DNA from: Closterium sp. Naga37s-1
Taxonomy: Eukaryota > Streptophyta > Zygnematophyceae > Desmidiales > Closteriaceae
Length of the DNA stretch: 64,000 nt
Reading direction: 5' to 3'
Assembly (NCBI GenBank): GCA_947471745.1
Contig: CANJKZ010000502.1
Span: forward strand, 255,501-319,500
In this document: positions 1 through 13,312 of the stretch, in pieces
Layout of the letters: the number at the start of each line of letters is the position of its first letter
Position numbering within the stretch: the stretch's first letter is position 1
The notes under the pieces: generated by a model
What the model was told of the DNA's origin: nothing
The model's database searches: none
Seen by the model: the letters and a program-made list of their open reading frames with translations, nothing else
Translations under genes and position numbers: made by a program

Positions 1-645
1 GCGCAAGCGAATCGGGCGCAAGGGAGTCGGGCGCAAGGGAATCGGGCGCAAGCGAATCGGGCGCAAGGGAATAGGGCGCAAGGGAATCGGGCGGAAGGGA
101 TTCGGGCGCAAAGGAATCGGGCGCAATCGAATCGGGCGCAAGCGAATCGGGCGCAAGGGAGTCGAGCGCAAGCAAGTCGGGCGTAAGCGAATCGGGCGCA
201 AGCGAATCGGGCGCAAGCGTATCGGGCGCAAGCGAATCGGGCGCAAGCGAGTCGGAGGCAAGGGAATCGGGCGCAAGGGAATCGGGCGCAAGCAAATCGG
301 GCGCAAGCGAATCGGGCGCAAGAGAGTCGGGCGCAAGCGAATCGGGCGCAAGCGAGTCGGGCGCAAGCGAATCGGGCGCAAGCGAATCGGGCGCATGGGA
401 ATCGGGCGCAAGGGAATCGGGCGCATGGGAATCGGGCGCAAGGGAATCGGGCGCAAGGGAATCGGGCGCAAGCGAATCGGGCGCAAGGGAATCGGGCGCA
501 AGGGAATCGGGCGCAAGCGAATCGGGCGCAAGGGAGTCGGGCGCAAGCGAGTCGGGCGCAAGCGAATCGGGCGCAAGCGAGTCGGGCGCAAGGGAGTCGG
601 GCGCAAGCGAATCGGGCGCAAGGGAATCGGGCGCAAGCGAATCGG
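1..645 (+). repeat. Higher-order repeat copy 1 (2056 bp offset)
   Basis: This segment of the 15 bp array recurs at 2057-2701. Both copies share the same order of rare monomers, including one with AATAGG, a GCGGAAGGGATTCGG variant, an AAAGGAATCGG monomer and a GCAATCGAATCGG monomer. The 2056 bp offset equals 137 monomers plus 1 base, which is exactly the net effect of the register breaks between them (+2, -5, +2, +2). The copy probably extends left of the window. Confidence 0.85.
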
Positions 646-2056
646 GCGCAAGGGAGTCGGGCGCAAGCGAGTCGGGCGCGCAAGCGAATCGGGCGCAATC
701 GGGCGCAAGCGAATCGGGCGCAAGCGAATCGGGCGCAAGGGATTCGGGCGCAAGGGAGTCGGGCGCAAGCGAATCGGGCGCAAGGGAATCGGGCGCAAGC
801 GAATCCGGCGCAAGCGAATCGGGCGCAAGCGAATCGGGCGCAAGCGAATCGGGCGCAAGCGAATCGGGCGCAAGCGAATCGGGCGCAAGCGATTCGGGCG
901 CAAGGGAATCGGGCGCAAGTGAATCGGGCACAAGAGAATCGGGCGCAAGGGAGTCGGGCGCAAGGGAGTCGGGCGCAAGGGAATCGGGCGCAAGCGAATC
1001 GGGCGCAAGCGAATCGGGCGCAAGGGAGTCGGGCGCAAGGGAGTCGGGCGCGCAAGCGAATCGGGCGCAAGCGAGTCGGGCGCAAGGGAATCGGGCGCAA
1101 GGGAATCGGGCGCAAGCGAATCGGGCGCAAGGGAATCGGGCGCAAGCGAATCGGGCGCAAGCGAATCGGGCGCAAGCGAATCGGGCGCAAGGGAGTCGGG
1201 CGCAAGGGAGTCGGGCGCAAGCGAATCGGGCGCAAGGGAATCGGGCGCAAGCGAATCCGGCGCAAGGGAATCGGGCGCAAGCGAATCGGGCGCAAGCGAA
1301 TCGGGCGCAAGCGAATCGGGCGCAAGCGATTCGGGCACAAGGGAATCGAGTGCAAGCGAATCGGGCACAAGAGAGTCGGGCGCAAGGGAGTCGGGCGCAA
1401 GGGAGTCGGGCGCAAGGGAATCGGGCGCAAGCGAATCGGGCGCAAGGGAATCGGGCGCAAGCGAATCGGGCGCAAGGGAATCGGGCGCAAGCGAATCGGG
1501 CGCAAGCGAATCGAGCGCAAGGGAATCGGGCGCAAGCGAATCGGGCGCAAGGGAATCGGGCGCAAGCGAATCGGGCGCAAGGGAATCGAGCGCAAGCGAA
1601 TCGGGCGCAAGCGAATTGGGCGCAAGCGAATCGGGCGCAAGGGAATCGAGCGCAAGCGATTCGGGCGCAAGGGAGTCGGGCGCAAGCGAGTCGGGCGCGC
1701 AAGCGAGTCGGGCGCAAGCGAGTCGGGCGCAAGGGAATCGGGCGCAAGGGAATCGGGCGCAAGCGAATCGGGCGAAAGGGAATCAGGCGCAAGCAAATCG
1801 GGCGCAAGCGAATCGGGCGCAAGCGAATCGGGCGCAAGCGAATCGGGCGCAAGGGAGTCGGGCGCAAGGGAGTCGGGCGCAAGCGAATCGGGCGCAAGGG
1901 AATCGGGTGCAAGGGAATCGGGCGCAAGCGAATCGGGCACAAGAGAATCGGGCGCAAGGGAGTCGGGCGCAAGGGAGTCGGGCGCAAGAGAATCGGGCAC
2001 AAGTGAATCGGGCGCAAGGAAATCGGGCGCAAGGGAATTGGGCGCAAGCGAATCGG

Positions 2057-2701
2057 GCGCAAGCGAATCGGGCGCAAGGGAGTCGGGCGCAAGGGAATCG
2101 GGCGCAAGCGAATCGGGCGCAAGGGAATAGGGCGCAAGGGAATCGGGCGGAAGGGATTCGGGCGCAAAGGAATCGGGCGCAATCGAATCGGGCGCAAGCG
2201 AATCGGGCGCAAGGGAGTCGAGCGCAAGCAAGTCGGGCGTAAGCGAATCGGGCGCAAGCGAATCGGGCGCAAGCGTATCGGGCGCAAGCGAATCGGGCGC
2301 AAGCGAGTCGGAGGCAAGGGAATCGGGCGCAAGGGAATCGGGCGCAAGCAAATCGGGCGCAAGCGAATCGGGCGCAAGAGAGTCGGGCGCAAGCGAATCG
2401 GGCGCAAGCGAGTCGGGCGCAAGCGAATCGGGCGCAAGCGAATCGGGCGCATGGGAATCGGGCGCAAGGGAATCGGGCGCATGGGAATCGGGCGCAAGGG
2501 AATCGGGCGCAAGGGAATCGGGCGCAAGCGAATCGGGCGCAAGGGAATCGGGCGCAAGGGAATCGGGCGCAAGCGAATCGGGCGCAAGGGAGTCGGGCGC
2601 AAGCGAGTCGGGCGCAAGCGAATCGGGCGCAAGCGAGTCGGGCGCAAGGGAATCGGGCGCAAGCGAATCGGGCGCAAGGGAATTGGGCGCAAGCGAATCG
2701 G
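2057..2701 (+). repeat. Higher-order repeat copy 2 (2056 bp offset)
   Basis: Second copy of the segment at 1-645. Monomer order agrees almost throughout. Differences appear only near the right edge (AGTCGG to AATCGG around 2650, AATTGG around 2680), and similarity ends at about 2701. Confidence 0.85.
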
Positions 2702-5700
2702 GCGCAAGCGAATCGGGCGCAAGCGAATCGGGCGCAAGCGAATCGGGCGCAAGGGAGTCGGCCGCAAGGGAGTCGGGCGCAAGCGAATCGGGCACAAACG
2801 AATCGGGCGCAAGCAAATCGGGCGCAAGGGAATCGGGCGCAAGCGAATCGGACGCAAGCGAATCGGGCGCAAGCGAATCGGGCGCAAGCGAATCGAGCGC
2901 AAGCGAATCGGGCGCAAGGGAATCGGGCGCAAGCGAATCGGGCGCAAGAGAATCGGGCGCAAGGGAATCGGGCGCAAGGGAGTCGGGCGCAAGGGAATCG
3001 GGCGCAAGCGAATCGGGCGCAAGAGAATCGGGCGCAAGCGAATCGGGCGCAAGCGAATCGGGCGCAAGGGAGTCGGACGCAAGGGAATCAGGCGCAAGCG
3101 AATCGGGCGCAAGGAAATCGGGCGCAAGGGAATCGGGCGCAAGCGAGTCGGGCGCAAGCGAGTCGGGCACAAGCGAATCGGGCGTAAGCGAATCGGGCGC
3201 AAGCGAATCGGGCGCAAGCGAGTCGGAGGCAAGGGAATCAGGCGCAAGGGAATCGGGCGCAAGGAAATCGGGCGCAAGGGAATCGGGCGCAAGAGAATCG
3301 GGCGCAAGTGAATTGGGCGCAAGCGAATCGGGCGCAAGGGAATCGGGCGCAAGCGAATTGGGCGCAAGGGAATCGGGCGCAAGGGAATCGGGCGCAAGCG
3401 AATCGGGCGCAAGGGAATCGGGCGCAAGCGAATCGAGCGCAAGGGTGTCGGGCGCAAGCGAGTCGGGCGCGCAAGCGAATCGGGCGCAAGCGAGTCGGGC
3501 GCAAGGGAATCGGGCGCAAGGGAATCGAGCGCAAGCGAATCGGGCGCAAGCGAATCGGGCGCAAGCGAATCGGGCGCAAGGGAGTCGGGCGCACGGGAGT
3601 CGGGCGCAAGCGAATCAGGCGCAAGCGAATCGGGCGCAAGCGAATCGGGCGCAAGCGAATCGGGCGCAAGCGAATCGGGCGCAAGCGAGTCGGGCGCAAG
3701 GGAATCGGGCGCAAGGGAATCGGGCGCAAGCGAATCGGGCGCAAGCGAATCGGGCGCAAGCGAATCGGGCGCAAGCGAATCGGGCGCAAGCGAGTCGGGC
3801 GCAAGGGAATCGGGCGCAAGCGAATCAGGCGCAAGCGAATCGGGCGCAAGGGAATCGGGCACAAGCGAATCGAGCGCAAGGGTGTCGGGCGCAAGCGAGT
3901 TGGGCGCGCAAGCGAATCGGGCGCAAGCGAGTCGGGCGCAAGGGAATCGGGCGCAAGGGAATCGGGCGCAAGCGAGTCGGGCGCAAGGGAATCGGGCACA
4001 AGCGAATCGGGCGCAAGAGAATCGGGCGCAAGGGAATCGGGCGCAAGCGAATCGGGCGCAAGGGAGTTGGACGCAAGGGAATCGAGCGCAAGCGAATCGG
4101 GCGCAAGGGAATCGGGCGCAAGCGAGTCGGGCGCAAGCGAGTCGGGCACAAGCGAGTCGGGCGCAAGCGAGTCGGGCACAAGCGAATCGGGCGTAAGCGA
4201 ATCGGGCGCAAGCGAATCGGGCGCAAGCGAGTCGGAGGCAAGGGAATCAGGCGCAAGGGAATCGGGCGCAAGGAAATCGGGCGCAAGGGAATCGGGCTCA
4301 AGAGAATCGGGCGCAAGCGAATCGGGCGCAAGCGAATCGGGCGCAACGGAATCGGGCGCAAGCGAATTGGGCGCAAGCGAATCGGGCGCAAGGGAATCGG
4401 GCGCAGGCGAATCGGGCGCAAGCGAATCGGGCGCAAGGGAATCGGGCGCAAGCGAATCGAGCGCAAGGGTGTCGGGCGCAAGCGAGTCGGGCGCGCAAGC
4501 GAATCGGGCGCAAGCGAGTCGGGCGCAAGGGAATCGGGCGCAAGGGAATCGGGCGCAAGGGAATCGAGCGCAAGCGAATCGGGCGCAAGCGAATCGGGCG
4601 CAAGCGAATCGGGCGCAAGCGAATCGGGCGCAAGCGAATCGGGCACAAGGGAGTCGGGCGCACGGGAGTCGGGCGCAAGCGAATCAGGCGCAAGCGAATC
4701 GGGCGCAAGCGAATCGGGCGCAAGCGAATCGGGCGCAAGCGAATCGGGCGCAAGCGAGTCGGGCGCAAGGGAATCGGGCGCAAGGGAATCGGGCGCAAGC
4801 GAATCGGGCGCAAGGGAATCGGGCGCAAGCGAATCGGGCGCAAGCGAATCGGGCGTAAGCGAATCGGGCGCAAGCGAATCGGGCGCAAGCGAGTCGGGCG
4901 CAAGGGAATCGGGCGCAAGCGAATCAGGCGCAAGCGAATGGGGCGTAAGCGAATCGGGCGCAAGGGAATCGGGCGCAAGCGAATCGAGCGCAAGGGTGTC
5001 GGGCGCAAGCGAGTCGGGCGCGCAAGCGAATCGGGCGCAAGCGAGTCGGGCGCAAGGGAATCGGGCGCAAGGGAATCGGGCGCAAGCGAGTCGGGCACAA
5101 GGGAGTCGGGCGCAAGGGAATCGGGCGCAAGCGAATTGGGCGCAAGAGAATCGGGCGCAAGGGAATCGGGCGCAAGCGAATCGGGCGCAAGGGAGTTGGA
5201 CGCAAGGGAATCGAGCGCAAGCGAATCGGGCGCAAGGAAATCGGGCGCAAGGGAATCGAGCGCAAGCGAGTCGGGCGCAAGCGAGTCGGGCACAAGCGAA
5301 TCGGGCGCAAGCGAATCGGGCGCAAGCGAATCGGGCGCAAGGGAATCGGGCGCAAGAGAATCGGGCGCAAGGGAGTCGGGCGCAAGGGAGTCGGGCGCAA
5401 GGGAATCGGGCGCAAGCGAATCGGGCGCAAGGGAATCGGGCGAAAGCGAATCGGGCGCAAGCGAATCGGGCGCAAGGGAGTCGGGCGCAAGGGAATCGGG
5501 CGCAAGCGAATCGGGCGCAAGCGAATCGGGCGCAAGGGAATCAGGCGGAAGGGATTCGGGCGCAAGGGAATCGGGCGCAAGCAAGTCGGGCGCAAGCGAG
5601 TCAGGCGCAAGCGAATCGGGCGCAAGCGAGTCGGAGGCAAGGGAATCGGGCGCAAGGGAATCGGGCGCAAGCGAATCGGGCGCAAGCAAGTCAGGCGCAA

Positions 5701-6699
5701 GCGAATCGGGGGCAAGCGAGTCGGGCGCAAGCGAATCGGGCGCAAGCGAATCGGGCGCAAGCGAATCGGGCGCAAGGGAATCGGGCGCAAGCGAATCGGG
5801 CGCACGCGAATCGGGCGCAAGCGAATCGGGCGCAAGCGAATCGGGCGCAAGCGAATCGGGCGCAAGCGAATCGGGCGCAAGCGAGTCGGAGGCAAAGGAA
5901 TCGGGCGCAAGGGAATCGAGCGCAAGGGAATCGGGCGCAAGCGAATCGGGCGCAAGCGAGTCGGGCGCAAGCGAATCGGGCGCAAGCGAATCGGGCGCAT
6001 GGGAATCGGGCGCAAGGGAATCGGGCTCAAGGGAATCGGGCGCAAGGGAATCGGGCGCAAGCGAATCGGGCGCACGCGAATCGGGCGCAAGCGAATCGGG
6101 CGCAAGCGAATCGGGCGCAAGCGAATCGGGCGCAAGCGAGTCGGAGGCAAAGGAATCGGGCGCAAGGGAATCGAGCGCAAGGGAATCGGGCGCAAGCGAA
6201 TCGGGCGCAAGCGAGTCGGGCGCAAGCGAATCGGGCGCAAGCGAATCGGGCGCCTGGGAATCGGGCGCAAGGGAATCGGGCGCAAGGGAATCGGGCGCAA
6301 GGGAATCGGGCGCAAGGGAATCGGGCGCAAGGGAATCGGGCGCAAGGGAGTCGGGCGCAAGCGAATCGGGCGCAAGCGAATCGGGCGCAAGCGAATCGGG
6401 TGCAAGCGAGTCGGAGGCAAAGGAATCGGGCGCAAGGGAATCGAGCGCAAGGGAATCGGGCGCAAGCGAATTGGGCGCAAGCGAGTCGGGCGCAAGCGAA
6501 TCGGGCGCAAGCGAATCGGGCGCATGGGAATCGGGCGCAAGGGAATCGGGCGCAAGGGAATCGGGCGCAAGGGAATCGGGCGCAAGGGAATCGGGCGCAA
6601 GCGAATCGGGCGCAAGGGAGTCGGGCACAAGCGAGTCGGGCGCAAGCGAAGCGGGCGCAAGCGAGTCGGGCGCAAGGGAATCGGGCGCAAGGGAATTGG

Positions 6700-8480
6700 G
6701 CGCAAGCGAATCGGGCGCAAGGGAATCGGGCGCAAGAGAATCGGGCGCAAGCGAATCGGGCGCAAGCGAGTCGGGCGCAAGCGAATCGGGCGCAAGGGAG
6801 TCGGGCGCAAGCAAATCGGGCGCAAGCGAATCGGGCGCAAGCGAATCGGGCGCAAGCGAATCGGGTGCAAGCGAATCGGGCGCAAGCGAATCGGGCGCAA
6901 GCGAATCGGGCGCAAGCGAATCGGGCGCAAGGGAACCGGACGCAAGTGAATCGGGCGCAAAAGAATCGGGCGCAAGGGAATCGGGCGCAAGCGAATCGGG
7001 TGCAAGGTAATCGGGCGCAAGCGAAACGGGCGCAAGCAAATCAGGCGCAAGGGAGTCGGGCGCAAGGGAATCCGGCGCAAGTGAATCGGTCGCAAGGGAA
7101 TCGGGCGGAAGGGATTCGGGCGGAAGGGATTCGAGCGCAAGGGAATCGGGCGCAAGCAAGTCGGGCGCAAGCGAATCAGGCGCAAGCGAATCGGGCGCAA
7201 GCGAATCGGGCGCAAGCGAGTCGGAGGCAAGAGAGTCGGGCGCAAGCGAATCGGGCGCAAGAGAATCGGGCACAAGCGAGTCGGGCGCAAGGGAATCGGG
7301 CGCAAGGGAATCGGGCGCAAGGGAATCGGGCGCAAGGGAATCGGGCGCAAGGGAGTGGGGCGCAAGCGAATCGGGCGCAAGCGAATCGGGCGCAAGCGAG
7401 TCGGGCGCAAGCGAATCGGGCGCAAGCGAATCGGGCGCATGGGAATCGGGCGCAAGGGAATCGGGCGCAAGGAAATCGGGCGCAAGGGAATCGGGCGCAA
7501 GCGAATCGGGCGCACGCGAATCGGGCGCAAGCGAATCGGGCGCAAGCGAATCGGGCGCAAGCGAATCGGGCGCAAGCGAGTCGGAGGCAAAGGAATCCGG
7601 CGCAAGGGAATCGAGCGCAAGGGAATCGGGCGCAAGCGAATCGGGCGCAAGCGAGTCGGGCGCAAGCGAATCGGGCGCAAGCGAATCGGGCGCATGGGAA
7701 TCGGGCGCAAGGGAATCGGGCGCAAGGGAATCGGGCGCAAGGGAATCGGGCGCAAGGGAATTGGGCGCAAGGGAATCGGGCGCAAGGGAGTCGGGTGCAA
7801 GCGAATCGGGCGCAAGCGAATCGGGCGCAAGCGAATCGGGCGCAAGCGAGTCGGAGGCAAAGGAATCGGGCGCAAGGGAATCGAGCGCAAAGGAATCAGG
7901 CGCAAGCGAATCGGGCGCAAGCGAGTCGGGCGCAAGCGAATCGGGCGCAAGAGAATCGGGCGCATGGGAATCGGGCGCAAGGGAATCGGGCGCAAGGGAA
8001 TCGGGCGCAAGGGAATCGGGCGCAAGGGATTGGGCGCAAGCGAATCGGGCGCAAGGGAGTCGAGCGCAAGCGAGTCGGGCGCAAGCAAAGCGGGCGCAAG
8101 CGAGTCGGGCGCAAGGGAATCGGGCGCAAGGGAATTGGGCGCAAGCGAATCGGGCGCAAGGGAATCGAGCGCAAGAGAATCGGGCGCAAGCGAATCGGGC
8201 GCAAGCGAGTCGGGCGCAAGCGAATCAGGCGCAAGGGAGTCAGGCGCAAGCAAATCGGGCGCAAGCGAATCGGGCGCAAGCGAATCGGGCGCAAGCGAAT
8301 CGGGCGCAAGCGAATCGGGCGCAAGCGAATCGGGCGCAAGCAAATCGGGCGCAAGCGAATCGGGCGCAAGGGAACCGGACGCAAGCGAATCGGGCGCAAA
8401 AGAATCGGGCGCAAGGGAATCGGGCGCAAGGGAGTCGGGCGCAAGGGAATCGGGCGCAAGCGAATCGGGTGCAAGGTAAT
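6700..8480 (+). repeat. ~1.45 kb higher-order repeat in the 15 bp array
   Basis: A run of diagnostic monomers (GGGAACCGG, then AAAAGAATCGG, then AAGGTAATCGG, then AAGCGAAACGG, then a CCGG variant and paired GCGGAAGGGATTCGG) begins near 6931 and again near 8370. The offset is 1439 bp at the first marker and 1469 bp at the AAGGTAATCGG marker, because the second copy carries two extra monomers. Degenerate versions of the AAGGTAA marker occur near 10275 and 12945, suggesting older copies of the same module. The outer boundaries are approximate. Confidence 0.7.
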
Positions 8481-8565
8481 CGGGCGCAAGCGAAACGGGC
8501 GCAAGCAAATCAGGCGCAAGGGAGTCGGGCGCAAGGGAATCCGGCGCAAGTGAATCGGTCGCAAG

Positions 8566-10020
8566 GGAATCGGGCGGAAGGGATTCGGGCGGAAGGGATT
8601 CGAGCGCAAGGGAATCGGGCGCAAGCAAGTCGGGCGCAAGCGAATCAGGCGCAAGCGAATCGGGCGCAAGCGAATCGGGCGCAAGCGAGTCGGAGGCAAG
8701 AGAGTCGGGCGCAAGCGAATCGGGCGCAAGCGAATCGGGCACAAGCGAGTCGGGCGCAAGGGAATCGCGCGCAAGGGAATCGGGCGCAAGGGAATCGGGC
8801 GCAAGGGAATCGGGCGCAAGGGAGTCGGGCGCAAGCGAATCGGGCGCAAGCGAGTCGGAGGCAAGGGAATCGGGCGCAAGGGAATCAGGCGCAAGCGAAT
8901 CAAGAGCAAGCAAATCGGGCGCAAGCGTTTTGGGCGCAAGGAAGTCGGGCGCAAGCGAATCGGGCGCAAGCGAGTCGGGCGCAAGCGAATCGGACACAAG
9001 CGAATCGGGCGCATGGGAATCAGGCGCAAGGGAATCGGGCGCAAGGGAATCGGGCGCAAGGGAATCGGGCGCAAGCGAATCGGGCGCAAGGGAGTCGGGC
9101 GCAAGCGAGACGGGCGCAAGCGAATCGGGCGCAAGCGAGTCGGGCGCAAGGGAATCGGGCGCAAGGGAATCGGGCGCAAGCGAATCGGGCGCAAGGGAAT
9201 CGGGCGCAAGAGAATCGGGCGCAAGCGAATCGGGCGCAAGCGAATCGGGCGCAAGGGAGTCGGGCGCAAGCGAATCGGGCGCAAGGGAATCGGGCGGAAG
9301 GGATTCGGGCGGAAGGGATTCGAGCGCAAGGGAATCGGGCGCAAGCAAGTCGGGCGCAGGCGAGTCGGGCGCAAGCGAATCAGGCGCAAGCGAATCGGGC
9401 GCAAGCGAATCGGGCGCAAGCGAGTCGGAGGCAAGAGAGTCGGGCGCAAGCAAATCGGGCGCAAGAGAATCGGGCACAAGCGAGTCGGGCGCAAGGGAAT
9501 CGCGCGCAAGGGAATCGGGCGCAAGGGAATCGGGCGCAAGGGAATCGGGCGCAAGGGAGTCGGGCGCAAGCGAATCGGGCGCAAGCGAGTCGGAGGCAAG
9601 GGAATCGGGCGCAAGGGAATCGGGCGCAAGCGAATCAAGAGCAAGCAAATCGGGCGCAAGCGTTTTGGGCGCAAGGAAGTCGGGCGCAAGCGAATCGGGC
9701 GCAAGCGAGTCGGGCGCAAGCGAATCGGACACAAGCGAATCGGGCGCATGGGAATCAGGCGCAAGGGAATCGGGCGCAAGGGAATCGGGCGCAAGGGAAT
9801 CGGGCGCAAGCGAATCGGGCGCAAGGGAGTCGGGCGCAAGCGAGACGGGCGCAAGCGAATCGGGCGCAAGCGAGTCGGGCGCAAGGGAATCGGGCGCAAG
9901 GGAATCGGGCGCAAGCGAATCGGGCGCAAGGGAATCGGGCGCAAGAGAATCGGGCGCAAGCAAATCGGGCGCAAGCGAATCGGGCGCAAGGGAGTCGGGC
10001 GCAAGGGAGTCGGGCGCAAG
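8566..10020 (+). repeat. Tandem 720/735 bp higher-order repeat
   Basis: Two adjacent copies, about 8566-9285 (48 monomers) and 9286-10020 (49 monomers). Both begin with the doubled GCGGAAGGGATTCGG variant and contain a very rare pair, AATCAAGAGCAAGC followed by GCGTTTTGG, at about 8898 and 9633 (735 bp apart). The extra monomer in copy 2 is GCGCAGGCGAGTCGG near 9356. The few differences between copies indicate a recent duplication. Confidence 0.85.
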
Positions 10021-13000
10021 CGAATCGGGCGCAAGCGAATCGGGCGCAAGTGAATCGGGCGCAAGCGAATCGGGCGCAAGCGAATCGGGCGCAAGCGAAT
10101 CGGGCGCAAGCGAATCGGGCGCAAGCGAATCGGGCGCAAGCGAATCGGGCGCAAGGGAATCGGGCGCAAGTGAATCGAGCGCAAGAGAATCGGGCGCAAG
10201 GGAATCGGGCGCAAGGGAGTCGGGCGCAAGGGAGTCGGGCACAAGGGAATCGGGCGCAAGTGAATCGGGCGCAAGGTAATGGGGCGCAAGCGAAACGGGC
10301 GCAAGCGAATCAGGCGCAAGGGAGTCGGGCGCAAGGGAATCGGGCGCAAGCGAATCGGGCGCAAGGGAATCGGGCGGAAGGGATTCGGGCGGACGGGATT
10401 CGGGCGCAAGGGAATCAGGCGCAAGCAAGTCAGGCGCAAGCGAGTCGGGCGCAAGCGAGTCGGGCACAAGCGAATCGGGCGCAAGCGAATCGGGCGCAAG
10501 CGAATCGGGCGCAAGCGAATCGGGCGCAAGCGAGTCGGAGGCAAGGGAGTCGGGCGCAAGCGAATCGGGCGCAAGCGAATCGGGCGCAAGCGAATCGGGC
10601 GCAAGCGAGTAGGGCGCAAGGGAATCGGGCGCAAGGGAATCGGGCGTAAGCGAATCGGGCGCAAGGGAATCGGACGCAAGCGAATCGGGCGCAAGGGAAT
10701 CGGGCGCAAGCGAATCGGGCGCAAGTGAATCGGGCGCAAGCGATTCGGGCGCAAGGGAATCGGGCGCAAGAGAATCGGGCGCAAGAGAATCGGGCGCAAG
10801 GGAGTCGGGCGCAAGGGAGTCGGGCGCAAGGGAATCGGGCGCAAGCGAATCGGGCGCAAGGGAATCGGGCGCAAGCGAATCGGGCGCAAGCGAATCGGGC
10901 GCAAGGGAGTCAGGCGCAAGGGAATCGGGCACAAGCGAATCGGGCGCAAGCGAATCGGGCGCAAGGGAATCAGGCGGAAGGGATTCGGGCGCAAGGGAAT
11001 CGGGCGCAAGCGAGTCGGGCGCAAGCGAATCGGGCGCAAGGAAGTCGGGCGCAAGCGAATCGGGCGCAAGCGAGTCGAGCGCAAGCGAATCGGGCGCAAG
11101 CGAATCGGGCGCATGGGAATCGGGCGCAAGGGAATCGGGCGCAAGGGAATCGGGCGCAAGGGAATGGGGCGCAATGGAATCGGGCGCAAGGGAGTCGGGC
11201 GCAAGCGAATCGGGCGCAAGCGAATCGGGCGCAAGCGAGTCGGGCGCAAGGGAATCGGGCGCAAGGGAATTGGGCGCAAGCGAATCGGGCGCAAGGGAAT
11301 CGGGCGCAAGCGAATCGGCCGCAAGCGAATCGGCCGCAAGGGAGTCGGGCGCAAGGGAGTCGGGCGCAAGGGAGTCGGGCGCAAGGGAATCAGGCGCAAG
11401 CGAATCGGGCACAAGGGAATCGGGCGGAAGGAATTCGGGCGGAAGGGATTCGGGCGCAAGGGAATCGGGCGCAAGCAAGTGGGGCGCAAGCGAGTCGGGC
11501 GCAAGCGAATCGGGCGCAAGTGAATCGGTCGCAAGCGAATCGGGCGCAAGCGAGTCGGAGGCAAGGGAATCGGGCGCAAGGAAATCGGGCGCAAGGGAAT
11601 CGGACTCAAGCGAATCGGGCGCAAGCGAATCGGGCGCAAGGGAATCGGGCGCAAGCGAATCGGGCGCAAGGGAATCGGGCGCAAGGGAATCGGGCGCAAG
11701 GGAATCGGGCGCAAGCGAATCGGGCGCAATGGAATCGGGCGCAAGCGAATCGGGCGCAAGGGAATCGGGCGCAAGCGAATCGGGCGCAAGCGAATCGGGC
11801 GCAAGCGAGTCGGGGGCAAGGGAATCGGGCGCAAAGGAATCGGGCGCAAGGGAATCGAGCGTAAGCGAATCGAGCGCAAGCGAATCAGGCGCAAGGGAAT
11901 CGGGCGCAAGGGAATCGGGCACAAGGGAATCGGGCGCAAGGGAATCGGGCGAAAGGGAATCGGGCGCAAGGGAATCGGGCGCAAGCGAATCGGGCGCAAG
12001 CGAATCGGGCGCAAGCGAATCGGGCGCAAGCGAATCGGGCGCAAGCGATTCGGGCGCAAGGGAATCGGGCGCAAGCGAATCAGGCGCAAGAGAATCGGGC
12101 GCAAGTGAGTCGGGCGCAAGGGAGTCGGGTGCAAGGGAATCGGGCGCAAGCGAATCGGGCGCAAACGAATCGGGCGCAAGGGAATCAGGCGGAAGGGATT
12201 CGGGCGCAAGGGAATCGGGTGCAAGCAAGTCGGGCGAAACGAGTCGGGCGCAAGCGAATCGGGCGCAAGGGAATCGGGCGCAAGCGAGTCGGAGGCAGGA
12301 AAATCGGGCGCAAGGGAATCGGGCGCAAGGGAATCGGGCGCAAGCGAATCGGGCGCAAGCGAATCGGGCGCAAGGAAGTCGGGCACAACCGAATCGGGCG
12401 CAAGCGAGTCGGGCGCAAGCGAATCGGGCGCAAACGAATCGGGCGCATGGGAATCGGGCGCAAGGGAATCGGGCGCAAGGGAATCGGGCACAAGGGAATC
12501 GGGCGCAAGGGAATTGGGCGCAAGCGAATCGGGCGCAAGGGAGTCGGGCGCAAGCGAGTCGGGCGCAAGCGAATCAGGCGCAAGCGAGTCGGGCGCAAGG
12601 GAATCGGGCGCAAGGGAATCCGGCGCAAGCGAATCGGGCGCAAGGGAATCGGGCGCAAGCGAATCGGGCGCAAGCGAATCGGGCGCAAGCGAATCGGGCG
12701 CAAGGGAGTCGGGCGCAAGGGAGTCGGGCGCAAGCGAATCGGGCGCAAGCGAATCGGGCGCAAGCGAATCGGGCGCAAGCAAATCGGGCGCAAGCGAATC
12801 TGGCGCAAGCGAATCAGGCGCAAGGAAATCGGGCGAAAGCGAATCGGGCGCAAGAGAATCAGGCGCAAGGGAATCGGGCGCAAGCGAGTCGGGCGCAAGG
12901 GAGTCGGGCGCAAGGGAATCAGGCGCAAGCGAATCGGGCGCAAGGTAATCGGGCGCAAGTGAAACAGGCGCAAGCGAATCGGGCGCAAAGGAGTCGGGCG

Positions 13001-13312
13001 CAAGGGAATCGGGCGCAAGCGAATCGGGCGCAAGGGAATCGGGCGGAAGGGATTCGGGCAGAAGGGATTCGGGCGCAAGGGAATCGGGCGCAAGCAAGTC
13101 GGGCGCAAGGGAATCGGGCGCAAGCGAATCGGGCGCAAGCGAATCGGGCGCAAGCGAATCGGGTGCAAGCGAGTCGGAGGCAAGGGAATCGGGCGCAAGG
13201 GAATCGGTCGCAAGGAATCGGGCGCAAGGGAATCGGACGCAAGCGAATCGGGCGCAAGGGAATCGGGCGCAAGCGAATCGGGCGCAAGCGAATCGGGCGC
13301 AAGGGAATCGGG

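Noticed and set aside
2683-12228. Frames of up to 2434 codons on both strands in the 15 bp array (periods such as GASES, AQANR, RKRIG, PDSLA)
   Set aside because: The monomer is 15 bp and stop-free in all six frames. Frames switch at 2 bp insertions and show no non-repeat sequence, so they are artefacts.
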